Assembly: GCA_002287215.1 (NCBI GenBank)
Contig: LMVO01000023.1
Coordinates: forward strand, 35,761-99,760
DNA length: 64,000 nt
Origin: Methanocorpusculum parvum
Lineage (GTDB): Archaea; Halobacteriota; Methanomicrobia; Methanomicrobiales; Methanocorpusculaceae
Direction of reading: 5' to 3'
Below, piece by piece: positions 9,263 through 16,906 of this stretch. The translations under genes were made by a program, and so were the position numbers. The notes beneath the pieces were generated by a model. That model saw only the letters and a program-made list of their open reading frames with translations, did not search any database and was not told where the DNA came from. Position 1 is the first letter of the stretch. Every line of letters begins with the position of its first letter.

Positions 9263-9803
9263 ATAGGACTTACGCGGTGTTTGTGTAACTCTAATTCGTA
9301 AAGGAGTTTTTTGGGTGTGGAAACATAAAAATAACCAACCGCGAATCGGCGCGAATCCGCCCTTCGGGCGAGAAGAATCGGATTTGCTATTCCTCACTTT
9401 CGCAATACAGCTTCGCTGTCTTGCTCATCCCTCATCGGGATCGTTCGGGCAAATCCTGTCGCCGCCCCAGCGGCTCCCGATAGTAATTTCTCCCCCTCTT
9501 TTTCATTAAAATACTCCCTAAATATTTCCTTCAGGAGGTGCCGGGGCACCGACAGGATTTGCCCGAACGGTCCCGATGAAGGGACGAGCCGTCGTGGCTG
9601 AAAGACACGACGAGCGAGAGTGAGGATCAGCAAATCCGATTCGCCTCGCCCGAAGGGCGGATTCAAGCGAGGGTCGAAGACCCGAAGCGGAGAACAAATC
9701 TCTGATTTGCGGTTCGCGCCGATTCGCGGTTGGTTTTTCTCTTGCGACCACATCTAGCTATCTCTCTCGAATTGGATCCACACCAACACCGCTTAAGTCC
9801 TAT
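9263..9803. repeat. 541-bp palindromic element with terminal inverted repeats
   Basis: Fills the 600-bp gap between the convergent isf and fdhD genes. The ends are near-identical inverted repeats (ATAGGACTTACGCGGTGTT at the left; the right end reads ATAGGACTTAAGCGGTGTT on the opposite strand). Inside, two long arms (about 9331-9480 and 9541-9737) are inverted copies sharing ACCAACCGCGAATCGG, CCGCCCTTCGGGCGAG and TTCGGGCAAATCCTGTCG. The right arm carries an extra block of about 45 bp. Many short perfect hairpins occur (CGCCCTTCGGGCG, ACAGCTTCGCTGT, GGGTCGAAGACCC). Open frames inside look accidental. A related copy lies at 53243-53547. Confidence 0.85.
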
Positions 9804-9830
9804 CCAGCGAATCAGCAAGTCCCTGTTCAT

Positions 9831-10463
9831 TCAATAGACAAGAGTCAGCTTGCCGTTCTTCGCCACTTCGGCCGCCAGATAGGTTGGCGGCTGCTTTGAT
9901 GCCAGCACCGAGATCTTTGCATGCAGGCATTTCCTGACGAGCTCCGCCGTCACCTTGCCTGAGACAAGGACCGCGGTGCTTTCCGGCGGGATACCCTCTA
10001 TGAGTAATCGACCGACGACCTTGTCCAGCGCAGTAAACTGACCAAGATCCTCGGCTGATGCCGCGATCGTTCCGCCGACAAACGCCTTCGCCCCAAACCC
10101 GCCTGCCTTGATCACGTCGCTGGAAAATGCATGATTCAGAATATTTTTCGGCACCGGGATGCATGACTCAAGGACCGGCATCTTCTCCGGATCCAGATAC
10201 GACGCCGTGCCCCCGCATCCGGAGAGCACACTTTTTTTTGGAAGAAGCACCTTGAACGGATTTTTCGTCAGCACACTCACGCCCGTTTCCGTCAGCATCA
10301 CCGACTCGATATCCGCATACGGCACGATCCCCTCCGTCGTCAGATACCCCGCGGCAAACTCTTCGGCCATCTCATTCAGCATCATCACGGTCGAAAGACC
10401 CCGTCCGTTCACCGTCAGGGAAACCGGCTGCTCATTCAGGAGACCATGGTGAAATGCTGTCAT
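9831..10463 (-). CDS. fdhD: FdhD-family sulfurtransferase, short form
   Basis: FdhD passes sulfur to the molybdenum/tungsten cofactor of formate dehydrogenase, a central enzyme in formate-using methanogens. The 210-residue product shows the conserved E-F-A-A-G-Y-L-T-T-E-G-I segment, the loop S-G-C-G-G-T-A-S with Cys83, and the C-terminal A-V-L-V-S-G-K and A-K-I-S-V-L-A-S-K blocks. Bacterial FdhD has two cysteines in that loop (C-x2-C) and about 50-60 more residues; here only one is present and the N-terminus is short. No formate dehydrogenase gene is in the window. Stands alone, with a palindromic element just past its stop. Confidence 0.88.
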   Translation of the reverse strand: MTAFHHGLLNEQPVSLTVNGRGLSTVMMLNEMAEEFAAGYLTTEGIVPYADIESVMLTETGVSVLTKNPFKVLLPKKSVLSGCGGTASYLDPEKMPVLESCIPVPKNILNHAFSSDVIKAGGFGAKAFVGGTIAASAEDLGQFTALDKVVGRLLIEGIPPESTAVLVSGKVTAELVRKCLHAKISVLASKQPPTYLAAEVAKNGKLTLVY

Positions 10464-10581
10464 CTGCGTGATAGGATATTGGTTTGGTACATTAAAAAGA
10501 ATGGCGGGTATCCGATCGCCAAAACACGCCCTCCAGCAAAATCAGCCAGAGGACACCTGAAAATGCCCTGTAAAAAAAAGA

Positions 10582-11547
10582 TCAGGGAAGTCTGATCGTC
10601 CCGACGATACGCAGCTTGCCCCCGTCCAGATAATGGATCACCGCTGAATCACCCGGCTTATACACAAGCGGCGTATCCAGTTCGAGCGTCAGCTTCGGCG
10701 CGTGCCAGTCCGATCCGTTCTCCACCTTCGTCACCCGTGCAGACAAAAACTGCATCCAGTGTCCGACAGACACGACCATCTGCTCCTTGATCTCTCCCGG
10801 CCAGTACTTCACCAGGTGTGCGTCGCCCGTCACCGTCGTCGTGTGGGTCACTTTCGGATCGGTCGTAAGAACGAAACCCCGATCCAGCTCCTCAGCATCG
10901 ATATCCTTCAAAGCGCAGCCCACACGGTCGCCCGCATACGCCCAGGCAAAATCATCATCATGCTTCTGGACCGACCTGATCTGAGCGGTCTTATCCAGCG
11001 GTTCGACCCGCATCTTATCATGCTTCTTGATCCACCCGTCCGCGACGCATCCGAGGATCACCGTTCCAATACCCCGCACATTGAAGTGGTGATCGATCGG
11101 AACCGATCCGACTGCCCCCTCCTTCGGCTCGATATCCGGCTGATTTGCCGCACGCTCAAGAAGTCCGGCGGAAAGGCCGATGAAATCCTCTTCCATTATC
11201 GTATAATTCTCAAGCACCGTTCCTTTGATCAGCGGGGCGATCTGATTCGGCTGGATATAATTCTTCAGAATGATCGTCCCGTTCTTCACCCCTGCACAAT
11301 CAAGCATCAGGATCCACTCGGCGACCATCGGCGTGATCTCAGAGATCACCACGATCGCCTCATGAGACATGGAAACGACATAAAATAACGGAGCAAGTCT
11401 GTCCGGATACCTCGTCGGTTCCAGAAGCGTCACGGTGTCGTGACCTTTTTTCAGATTATAGAATGTGATATCGGTACTGGTCCCCTTCTTCCCGAGATCC
11501 CGGGCATATCCGTTCGGGGCAAGTACGGCGACTGTTAAGTTCGGCAT
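10582..11547 (-). CDS. SelB/EF-Tu-like protein lacking GTPase motifs
   Basis: The 321-residue protein keeps the elongation-factor beta-barrel domain II (V-P-I-D-H-H-F-N-V-R-G-I-G-T-V, then I-K-K-H-D-K) and a domain-III-like C-terminus. In the N-terminal domain, where SelB has G-H-V-D-H-G-K-T, D-x-P-G-H and N-K-x-D, none of these appears; it reads A-P-N-G-Y-A-R-D-L-G-K-K. It therefore cannot hydrolyse GTP in the usual way. It is similar to the degenerate SelB-like paralogues of methanogens, of unknown role. A TATA-like ATAAATATA lies near 11575-11585. That fits a start at 11547 (MPNLTV) slightly better than the in-frame ATG at 11559. Confidence 0.8.
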   Translation of the reverse strand: MPNLTVAVLAPNGYARDLGKKGTSTDITFYNLKKGHDTVTLLEPTRYPDRLAPLFYVVSMSHEAIVVISEITPMVAEWILMLDCAGVKNGTIILKNYIQPNQIAPLIKGTVLENYTIMEEDFIGLSAGLLERAANQPDIEPKEGAVGSVPIDHHFNVRGIGTVILGCVADGWIKKHDKMRVEPLDKTAQIRSVQKHDDDFAWAYAGDRVGCALKDIDAEELDRGFVLTTDPKVTHTTTVTGDAHLVKYWPGEIKEQMVVSVGHWMQFLSARVTKVENGSDWHAPKLTLELDTPLVYKPGDSAVIHYLDGGKLRIVGTIRLP

Positions 11548-11696
11548 GGTTATACTCATTGGTGTTTGCGGATGATTATATTTATGGGTTTTATGGGTCC
11601 GCCTCCCCTGCCCACTCAGTACACTCTGTAGAAAAAGACGAAAATCTCTCCAAAAATCCCGCAAGATTTATCTCTTCATCATACACATTAACAGAT

Positions 11697-11879
11697 ATGA
11701 AAAATGTGAAAACGTCAGTTGATGGAGATATTCTTACAATTACGGTCGATCTTTCCCAGGAAGTCGGACCTTCATCCTCTGGAAAAACGATCATCATCGG
11801 CTCCAGCATGGGAAATAAACCCATCGACCGCAAACACCCCGATGTCCGCGTTGGTGTGAACGTTTATAAGAAGGTATAA
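11697..11879 (+). CDS. Small conserved archaeal protein, unknown function
   Basis: 60 residues with alternating beta-strand character (G-D-I-L-T-I-T-V-D-L), a Gly/Ser-rich loop G-P-S-S-S-G-K-T-I-I-I-G-S, and a final strand V-G-V-N-V-Y. I recognise this shape from small uncharacterised proteins in methanogens and haloarchaea. The S-S-S-G-K-T stretch only superficially resembles a P-loop; the protein is too short for an NTPase. The longer frame from 11559 has an uncharacteristic leader, so the ATG at 11697 is taken. Divergent from the SelB-like gene. Confidence 0.75.
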   Translation: MKNVKTSVDGDILTITVDLSQEVGPSSSGKTIIIGSSMGNKPIDRKHPDVRVGVNVYKKV

Positions 11880-11941
11880 GACTTTCGCCCCATTCTATTT
11901 TCCATGACCAGTCTACGTTCACGTATCCAACGGGTGTATGT

Positions 11942-12619
11942 ATGCGTCCGTATGTGATAATCAACGCAGCAATGAGTGCTGACGGAAAACTTGCCACCCG
12001 GGAACGAAAACAGACCAAGATCTCCGGTCCTGACGATTTTCTCAGAGTTGACACGCTCCGCGCCGAGTCCGACGCAGTGATGGTGGGCATAGGAACAGTC
12101 CTCTCCGACGACCCTTCGCTGCGGCTGAAAAGCGAGGAGTATGCCGCGGTCCGAAAAGCCGGCGGCAAAGATCCTCATCCCATGCGGGTCGTGATCGACA
12201 GCATGGCACGAATGCCTGCAGACGGGGACATGTTCAAAAAAGGACTTGGCCGCGTGGTCATCTTCGTCTCGGAAAAAGCCCCGAAGGAAAGATGTGACGC
12301 CTTGAAAGAAAAAGCCACGGTGATCTCTGCGGGTGCGGATTCGGTAGATCTGGTAATCGTCTTAGATGAACTGGCAAAACTCGGGGTTCAAAAACTCATG
12401 GTCGAGGGAGGAGCCACGCTGCTCTGGTCGTTTCTCAGCAAAGAACTCTTTGACGAGATACGCATCTATATCGGCGCACTGATCATCGGCGGGAAGGATG
12501 CCCCCACCTTTGCAGACGGCGCCGGGTTCACGGATCCTGCGGAGTTCACCCGGCTCTCGCTGAAAAATATCGAGAAGATCGACGACGGCGTGCTGCTGAC
12601 CTGGATAAAAAAAGTCTGA
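11942..12619 (+). CDS. 2,5-diamino-6-ribosylamino-pyrimidinone 5'-phosphate reductase
   Basis: Reduces the ribose of the riboflavin precursor with NAD(P)H, feeding flavin and the deazaflavin coenzyme F420. The 225-residue product is a stand-alone RibD C-terminal reductase domain with N-A-A-M-S-A-D-G-K near the N-terminus, then D-A-V-M-V-G-I-G-T-V, D-D-P-S-L, and the NADPH-binding V-E-G-G-A-T-L. This is the archaeal form, named ArfC or RED, with no deaminase domain. Only 3 bp separate its stop from the convergent uvrC stop. Confidence 0.93.
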   Translation: MRPYVIINAAMSADGKLATRERKQTKISGPDDFLRVDTLRAESDAVMVGIGTVLSDDPSLRLKSEEYAAVRKAGGKDPHPMRVVIDSMARMPADGDMFKKGLGRVVIFVSEKAPKERCDALKEKATVISAGADSVDLVIVLDELAKLGVQKLMVEGGATLLWSFLSKELFDEIRIYIGALIIGGKDAPTFADGAGFTDPAEFTRLSLKNIEKIDDGVLLTWIKKV

Positions 12620-12622
12620 ATA

Positions 12623-14182
12623 TTATTTTACCAGCCGCTTTTTCCGAAGCAGCCGGTTGTAGGTGACGGCAAACCTGTGCGCCTCGTCCCGTATCTCCTG
12701 GAGGTACATGTTTGCCTTTGTCTTTTTTCCAAACGGCAGCGGGAACGGCACGCCTGAAACGAATACTTCTTCTTCCGCTTTCGCAAGGGAGATGAGCGGG
12801 ATGTTTGCGTCCAGCTCATCAAGGATCCGCTTTGCTGACGAGAGCTGCCCTTTTCCTCCGTCGATCACGATCAGATCAGGGAGCGGTTTTTCCTCTTCGA
12901 TCAGACGGCTGTATCTTCTGCGGACGACTTCTGCCATAGAGGCGAAGTCATCGATCCCTTCGACCGTTTTTATTTTGAACCGCCGGTAGTTTTTCTTGTC
13001 AGGTTTTCCTGAAACGAATCTGACCATGGAGGCGACCGTATCGGTTCCCGAGAGATGGGAGATATCGAAACACTCGATGACGGCCGGCGGTGTTTTGAGA
13101 TGAAGGGCCGCCTGGAGTTCCATTACTTTCAGTTCGTCGCCGAAGTGGACCGTCTCGATGTTTTTTCCCGCAAGTTCGAGCAGTTTTTTCTTGGCTCCCT
13201 GCTTTGGGACGGTGATCTTCACGGTATGTCCGGCCTGATTTCCCAGATACGCGGCGAGTGACTCCTCAAGCTCCTCCTCGACGATTATCTCTTTGGGAGC
13301 AGGATTCTCCGAGTAATATCTCGAAACAAACTCCTCGAAAAATCCCTCCGATGCCTCGAAGATAAACTCGTCCCTGCCGCCGAGCGTTCCTTTGTACACA
13401 TGGAAGACCATAAGATACACCGTTCCGTCAGCCGCGCGGTAGGCGATGACGTCCTCGTCATGATCGGTTTTTCTGGCGACATACTGCCGTGAAGAGAGGT
13501 TTTCGACCGCGGTGATCATGTCCCGGCAGAGGAGTGCCGCTTCGAACTCCATATCCTTCGAATACTCCGCCATTTCATCTTCGAGTTTGGTTTTGATCTC
13601 CTTTGTGCTGCCTTTCAGGACATCCGCTGCATAGCTGCACTGTTTTGCATACTCTTCAGCGGAAACGTGCCCGCCGCACGGCCCGGTGCAGTTGCCTATA
13701 TGATAGCGCAGACAGGGTCTGTTCTTCGGCATGTTTTTGCAGGATCTGAGTCTGAATGTTTTTTTCACGACCGAAAGGACGTAGTCACGTTCTTTTCCTG
13801 AGACGAAGGGGCCGAAGTGCTGGCCGTTTCCGCGGGTGTTTCTCGCAATAGTGATCCGCGGAAACGGTTCTTTCGTGAGTTCGATGTAAGCGTAGGATTT
13901 GGCGTCTTTGAGATCGATGTTGTACTTCGGCTGATGATGTTTGATGAGCGTGTTTTCCAGAAGATAGGCTTCTTCTTCGGTCGCAGTTATGATATATTCA
14001 AACGAACGGATCGCAGCGACGAGCTTTGCAGTTTTTGCGTCATGATCCTTTTTCTGAAAATACGAAGAGACCCGTTTTCGCAGGTCTTTTGCCTTGCCGA
14101 CATAGATGATCGTTCCTTCGCCGTCTTTATACAGGTAGCAGCCCGGCGAATGGGGGATATCGGCAAGATCGAAGGGGGGCAT
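12623..14182 (-). CDS. uvrC: UvrABC excinuclease subunit C, lacking the C-terminal HhH domain
   Basis: Makes the 3' and 5' incisions in nucleotide-excision repair. Domains in order: GIY-YIG nuclease (G-C-Y-L-Y-K-D and Y-V-G-K-A-K), a four-cysteine cluster region (C-K-N-M, P-C-L-R-Y, N-C-T-G-P-C), a UVR segment, and the RNase-H-like nuclease (I-V-I-D-G-G-K-G-Q-L). The protein ends at R-L-L-R-K-K-R-L-V-K, exactly where bacterial UvrC continues into the (HhH)2 DNA-binding domain, giving 519 residues against about 600. No room is left for that domain before the neighbouring stop. An ATG at 14224 would add 14 residues. UvrA and UvrB are not in the window. Confidence 0.95.
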   Translation of the reverse strand: MPPFDLADIPHSPGCYLYKDGEGTIIYVGKAKDLRKRVSSYFQKKDHDAKTAKLVAAIRSFEYIITATEEEAYLLENTLIKHHQPKYNIDLKDAKSYAYIELTKEPFPRITIARNTRGNGQHFGPFVSGKERDYVLSVVKKTFRLRSCKNMPKNRPCLRYHIGNCTGPCGGHVSAEEYAKQCSYAADVLKGSTKEIKTKLEDEMAEYSKDMEFEAALLCRDMITAVENLSSRQYVARKTDHDEDVIAYRAADGTVYLMVFHVYKGTLGGRDEFIFEASEGFFEEFVSRYYSENPAPKEIIVEEELEESLAAYLGNQAGHTVKITVPKQGAKKKLLELAGKNIETVHFGDELKVMELQAALHLKTPPAVIECFDISHLSGTDTVASMVRFVSGKPDKKNYRRFKIKTVEGIDDFASMAEVVRRRYSRLIEEEKPLPDLIVIDGGKGQLSSAKRILDELDANIPLISLAKAEEEVFVSGVPFPLPFGKKTKANMYLQEIRDEAHRFAVTYNRLLRKKRLVK

Positions 14183-14255
14183 TTTCGGCAGGTTAATGTA
14201 TGGGGTGGATGTATCTTTAATCATTATGGTTGTGCCCTGTTTGACCTGTCTGCAT

Positions 14256-14453
14256 ATGGATTCTCATGAGTATATATTTGATAAAGAGCGGGATTTTTAC
14301 AATTACCGCATCGTCTGCAAACTGGGTGTGGTTCTTCCCGATCCGGTGCCGAAATCAGGTCTTACCTGCGATAAATATGAAAATAAGCTGGCTTCGCTCC
14401 CGCGGATCAGACGAAGTTCCTGTGCGATCGAGGTCGAACATGTCCAAAAATAA
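14256..14453 (+). CDS. Possible small protein, no known family
   Basis: A 65-codon frame (MDSHEYIFDKERDFYNY..., ending EVEHVQK) lies in the 270-bp gap between the divergent uvrC start and the DUF2070 3' end. Its codon choices (GAT, AAA, GTC, ATC, GAG) resemble those of neighbouring genes and it contains three cysteines. There is no clear ribosome site or recognised domain. Its stop falls at the start of a tandem duplication (14446-14553). It could equally be a remnant of a longer gene or a chance frame. Confidence 0.35.
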   Translation: MDSHEYIFDKERDFYNYRIVCKLGVVLPDPVPKSGLTCDKYENKLASLPRIRRSSCAIEVEHVQK

Positions 14454-14553
14454 GGATTTTTTCCAGCACGATCATGCAGACGACCATGATCGGCAGATCA
14501 AAAAATAAGGATTTTTTTACAGTACGATCATGCAGACGACCATGATCAGCAGA
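14446..14553. repeat. Two-copy tandem duplication, unit about 55 bp
   Basis: Copy 1 (14446-14499) and copy 2 (14501-14553) share AAAAATAAGGATTTTTT followed by ACGATCATGCAGACGACC and ATGATC. Only a few substitutions and one inserted T separate them. Copy 2 contains the last codons of the DUF2070 gene (stop at 14517-14519), so the first copy is a duplicated gene end. Each T-run after AATAAGG may act as an archaeal terminator for rightward transcription. Confidence 0.85.
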
Positions 14554-16247
14554 AATGCCGTCGTCAGCAGAAGTGTTGCCAGAGGAAGAAGATTCGTAAC
14601 GATCGCATTCACGGTCGAAGTCAGCTGCACGATCCGGGACGGGCCAAACACCTCCACCTCTTCGCAGATACCGGTTGCTGCCCCTCCTGACGCCGGAGAA
14701 AGATCTTCGACCGCTTTTAACACCGCTTCTGACACGTAGGGGATGATCTCGCCCGGTGACACCGCATCGCCGATCGGATTCCTGCCTGAGACCGAGTTCA
14801 CGACATGCGAATCGGTCGTCAGGATCTCGACCTCATCCAGACCGAGCCCGAGAACAGCGCTGCGCAGGATCTCTCTGACCCCCAGATGAACATTATTGCC
14901 GTCAAAAAGGATGTATGCCGTTTTTATCCCATCGACATCAGTGACCATCGCAATGATCCCCATATCGGCAAATCCCTCGCTCCGTTCAAACGGCGGGATG
15001 ACCTGCGCCGCTCCAACCGAGAACGGATGCATCTTTACATCCAGCATCAGATTCATCGCCTCATCCGCTCCGGCGATAAACTCATTGCCGGTTTTGGTCG
15101 AAGGATAGATGATGTTGGTGACCGAGGTCATACAGTTATGGGCATCCACGAACCCGACGTTTTCGTATCTGCCTTTGCTTTCACCCATTACGATCCTGCC
15201 GATCGAGTAGTCCATATCCTCCGTCATCTCAGGCGACCGGGTCGTGACCATCAGAAGCGAGTTGCCAAACCTCTGGGAAAGGATAGACACCGTACCGTGC
15301 TTCGTTCTGACTGGACGGCTCGCCATATCCGTATAAACGACCGAGTCGCGGGTGGTTTGTATCGCTTTCGCAATCGTTTTCGTCTCACGGTTGGAGATGA
15401 GGTTCAGATCATGACTGGCGCAGCCGTGGGAAACAAGAAGGATCGCGTCAGCTGCAAACGTATCATGCAGGACCTTGGGAAAGTTGCTGCCGCCGATCTC
15501 TGCCATCGGACCTGGGTGAAGATTCGGGATCACGAACCAGACATCCGGTTTGCCGGAACGTTTGAAGAAGAATGTCGTCTCGGGGACCGAGACATACTCG
15601 CTGATGTGATGGAAATACTCCTCGAGATCGTTGGATCCGTTCGTCAGATGAGCAAGAAACGCGTTGACGAAATGCATCGCTCCGACCCCGCTGGTCCGTT
15701 TCATCGGCAGATCGAACAGGAGTAAAAAGCCGATCACCCCTATCGAGAACACGATTATTGAAACAACTGCCGGAATAACGAATTCAGGGCCGAAGAACCA
15801 GACCCCGACGACCGCGCCGGCAAATGTCTGGATAGCGGCAGGCGCATACATCCTTCCAAACCGGTAGTCGGCGACTGCAGCGAGAACCACGAGCCTGATC
15901 GCCAGAATGAAACCCACGCCGAATACGTAGGCAAATCCTGCTCCAAGGAAGATGCCGGTGAACATCCAAAGCAGCATGAACACTTCGCCTGCAAGCGCCA
16001 GCAGACCCGATCTGTTCCAGGTGAACTCCTGGCGTGCGGTCGCGCTGACGAAGGGTTTTGTAAGGATCAGCGCAGCGACGGCGGGTATCGAGAAGGCAAA
16101 TCCGATCCCCCGCATCTCGCCGGAGGCGAGGAAGACGACCCCGTCGACGGCAAAGCCGAGCAGAATGATCGCTGCCAAAGAAGCCTGCCATTTCGGAGCG
16201 TCGAAGAGATACTTCGTTAATGATTCGGTTTTTACTTCGCGTTTCAT
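14517..16247 (-). CDS. DUF2070 family membrane protein
   Basis: 576 residues: about seven hydrophobic segments in the first 180 residues, a large soluble domain with conserved His and Asp residues (N-L-H-P-G-P, S-H-G-C-A-S-H-D-L-N, V-D-A-H-N-C), and a final C-terminal membrane helix. This matches the archaea-restricted DUF2070 family, whose function is unknown; the His/Asp pattern suggests a metal-dependent hydrolase facing one side of the membrane. The ATG at 16247 lies 1 nt after the dph6 stop, so it is the last gene of the operon DUF555-pfkB-dph6-DUF2070. Its 3' end is duplicated downstream. Confidence 0.88.
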   Translation of the reverse strand: MKREVKTESLTKYLFDAPKWQASLAAIILLGFAVDGVVFLASGEMRGIGFAFSIPAVAALILTKPFVSATARQEFTWNRSGLLALAGEVFMLLWMFTGIFLGAGFAYVFGVGFILAIRLVVLAAVADYRFGRMYAPAAIQTFAGAVVGVWFFGPEFVIPAVVSIIVFSIGVIGFLLLFDLPMKRTSGVGAMHFVNAFLAHLTNGSNDLEEYFHHISEYVSVPETTFFFKRSGKPDVWFVIPNLHPGPMAEIGGSNFPKVLHDTFAADAILLVSHGCASHDLNLISNRETKTIAKAIQTTRDSVVYTDMASRPVRTKHGTVSILSQRFGNSLLMVTTRSPEMTEDMDYSIGRIVMGESKGRYENVGFVDAHNCMTSVTNIIYPSTKTGNEFIAGADEAMNLMLDVKMHPFSVGAAQVIPPFERSEGFADMGIIAMVTDVDGIKTAYILFDGNNVHLGVREILRSAVLGLGLDEVEILTTDSHVVNSVSGRNPIGDAVSPGEIIPYVSEAVLKAVEDLSPASGGAATGICEEVEVFGPSRIVQLTSTVNAIVTNLLPLATLLLTTAFLLIMVVCMIVL

Positions 16248-16248
16248 G

Positions 16249-16905
16249 TTACCAGAACCTTTCGATAAAGACTTCGCCGCGGAGTCCTTCATACGCGGAT
16301 TTCATCTCCGAGCAGTTGAGCGGCGCTGAAAAGCATGGAGCGTTCAGCACGAGCGATTCATACTCCCCGCCCTCTCCGGCGATATGGATCCGCCGGCTTT
16401 TCCGGACGGAGAGCAGGACGTCGATGAGGGCGTCATCGATCTTTTTGCCCAGAACGTTTTCTCCCAGCCCGTCTGCTGCGCAGACGACGATCACTGCATC
16501 CATCCGGGAGGCGACCTCACGCATGAGAGCGAGGGGATCCATCTTCCAGAGCGGAGCATACATTTTGAGGCCGAGCCGTTCACAGACGGCGGCGACGCGG
16601 GACCGCTGATACTCGGACTCTATTGCCCCGACGATGACGCCTTCCACATCAAGGGCCGCGAGTCCGATTTCCATATCATCGACCTCCTGTTCCTTCTCGC
16701 CGGCGGAGGCGATCTCCACATAAACGGCTCCGCATCGCTTTGCGATCACCGGCACGGCGGCAAGATTTGCCGAGTGGAACATGTATGATTCGGTGTTTTT
16801 CGGAATGACGGTAACGAGATGGGATACATGCATGCCTGCGTCGATCGCTTTCTGCATGGCAAGGATCGAGTCCTTGCCTCCGGAGGTGAGTGCGGCCCAG
16901 CTCAT
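16249..16905 (-). CDS. dph6: Diphthine-ammonia ligase (Dph6-type ATP pyrophosphatase)
   Basis: Catalyses the last amidation step that turns diphthine into diphthamide on elongation factor 2. The 218-residue product has the PP-loop S-G-G-K-D-S at residues 8-13, typical of the N-type ATP-pyrophosphatase superfamily, and the family motif G-E-G-G-E-Y-E-S-L-V. A much longer open frame exists upstream, but it overlaps the pfkB gene in another frame. The ATG at 16903-16905, 1 nt past the pfkB stop, is the natural start. Confidence 0.88.
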   Translation of the reverse strand: MSWAALTSGGKDSILAMQKAIDAGMHVSHLVTVIPKNTESYMFHSANLAAVPVIAKRCGAVYVEIASAGEKEQEVDDMEIGLAALDVEGVIVGAIESEYQRSRVAAVCERLGLKMYAPLWKMDPLALMREVASRMDAVIVVCAADGLGENVLGKKIDDALIDVLLSVRKSRRIHIAGEGGEYESLVLNAPCFSAPLNCSEMKSAYEGLRGEVFIERFW

Positions 16906-16906
16906 C

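Noticed and set aside
9394..9753. Open frames of 77-119 codons on the minus strand inside the palindromic element
   Set aside because: They are made of the inverted-repeat sequence, translate to Arg/Ser/Pro-rich strings and share no family features.
14805..15725. Plus-strand frame of 306 codons inside the DUF2070 gene
   Set aside because: Arg/His/Asp-rich antisense shadow without motifs; DUF2070 explains the stretch.
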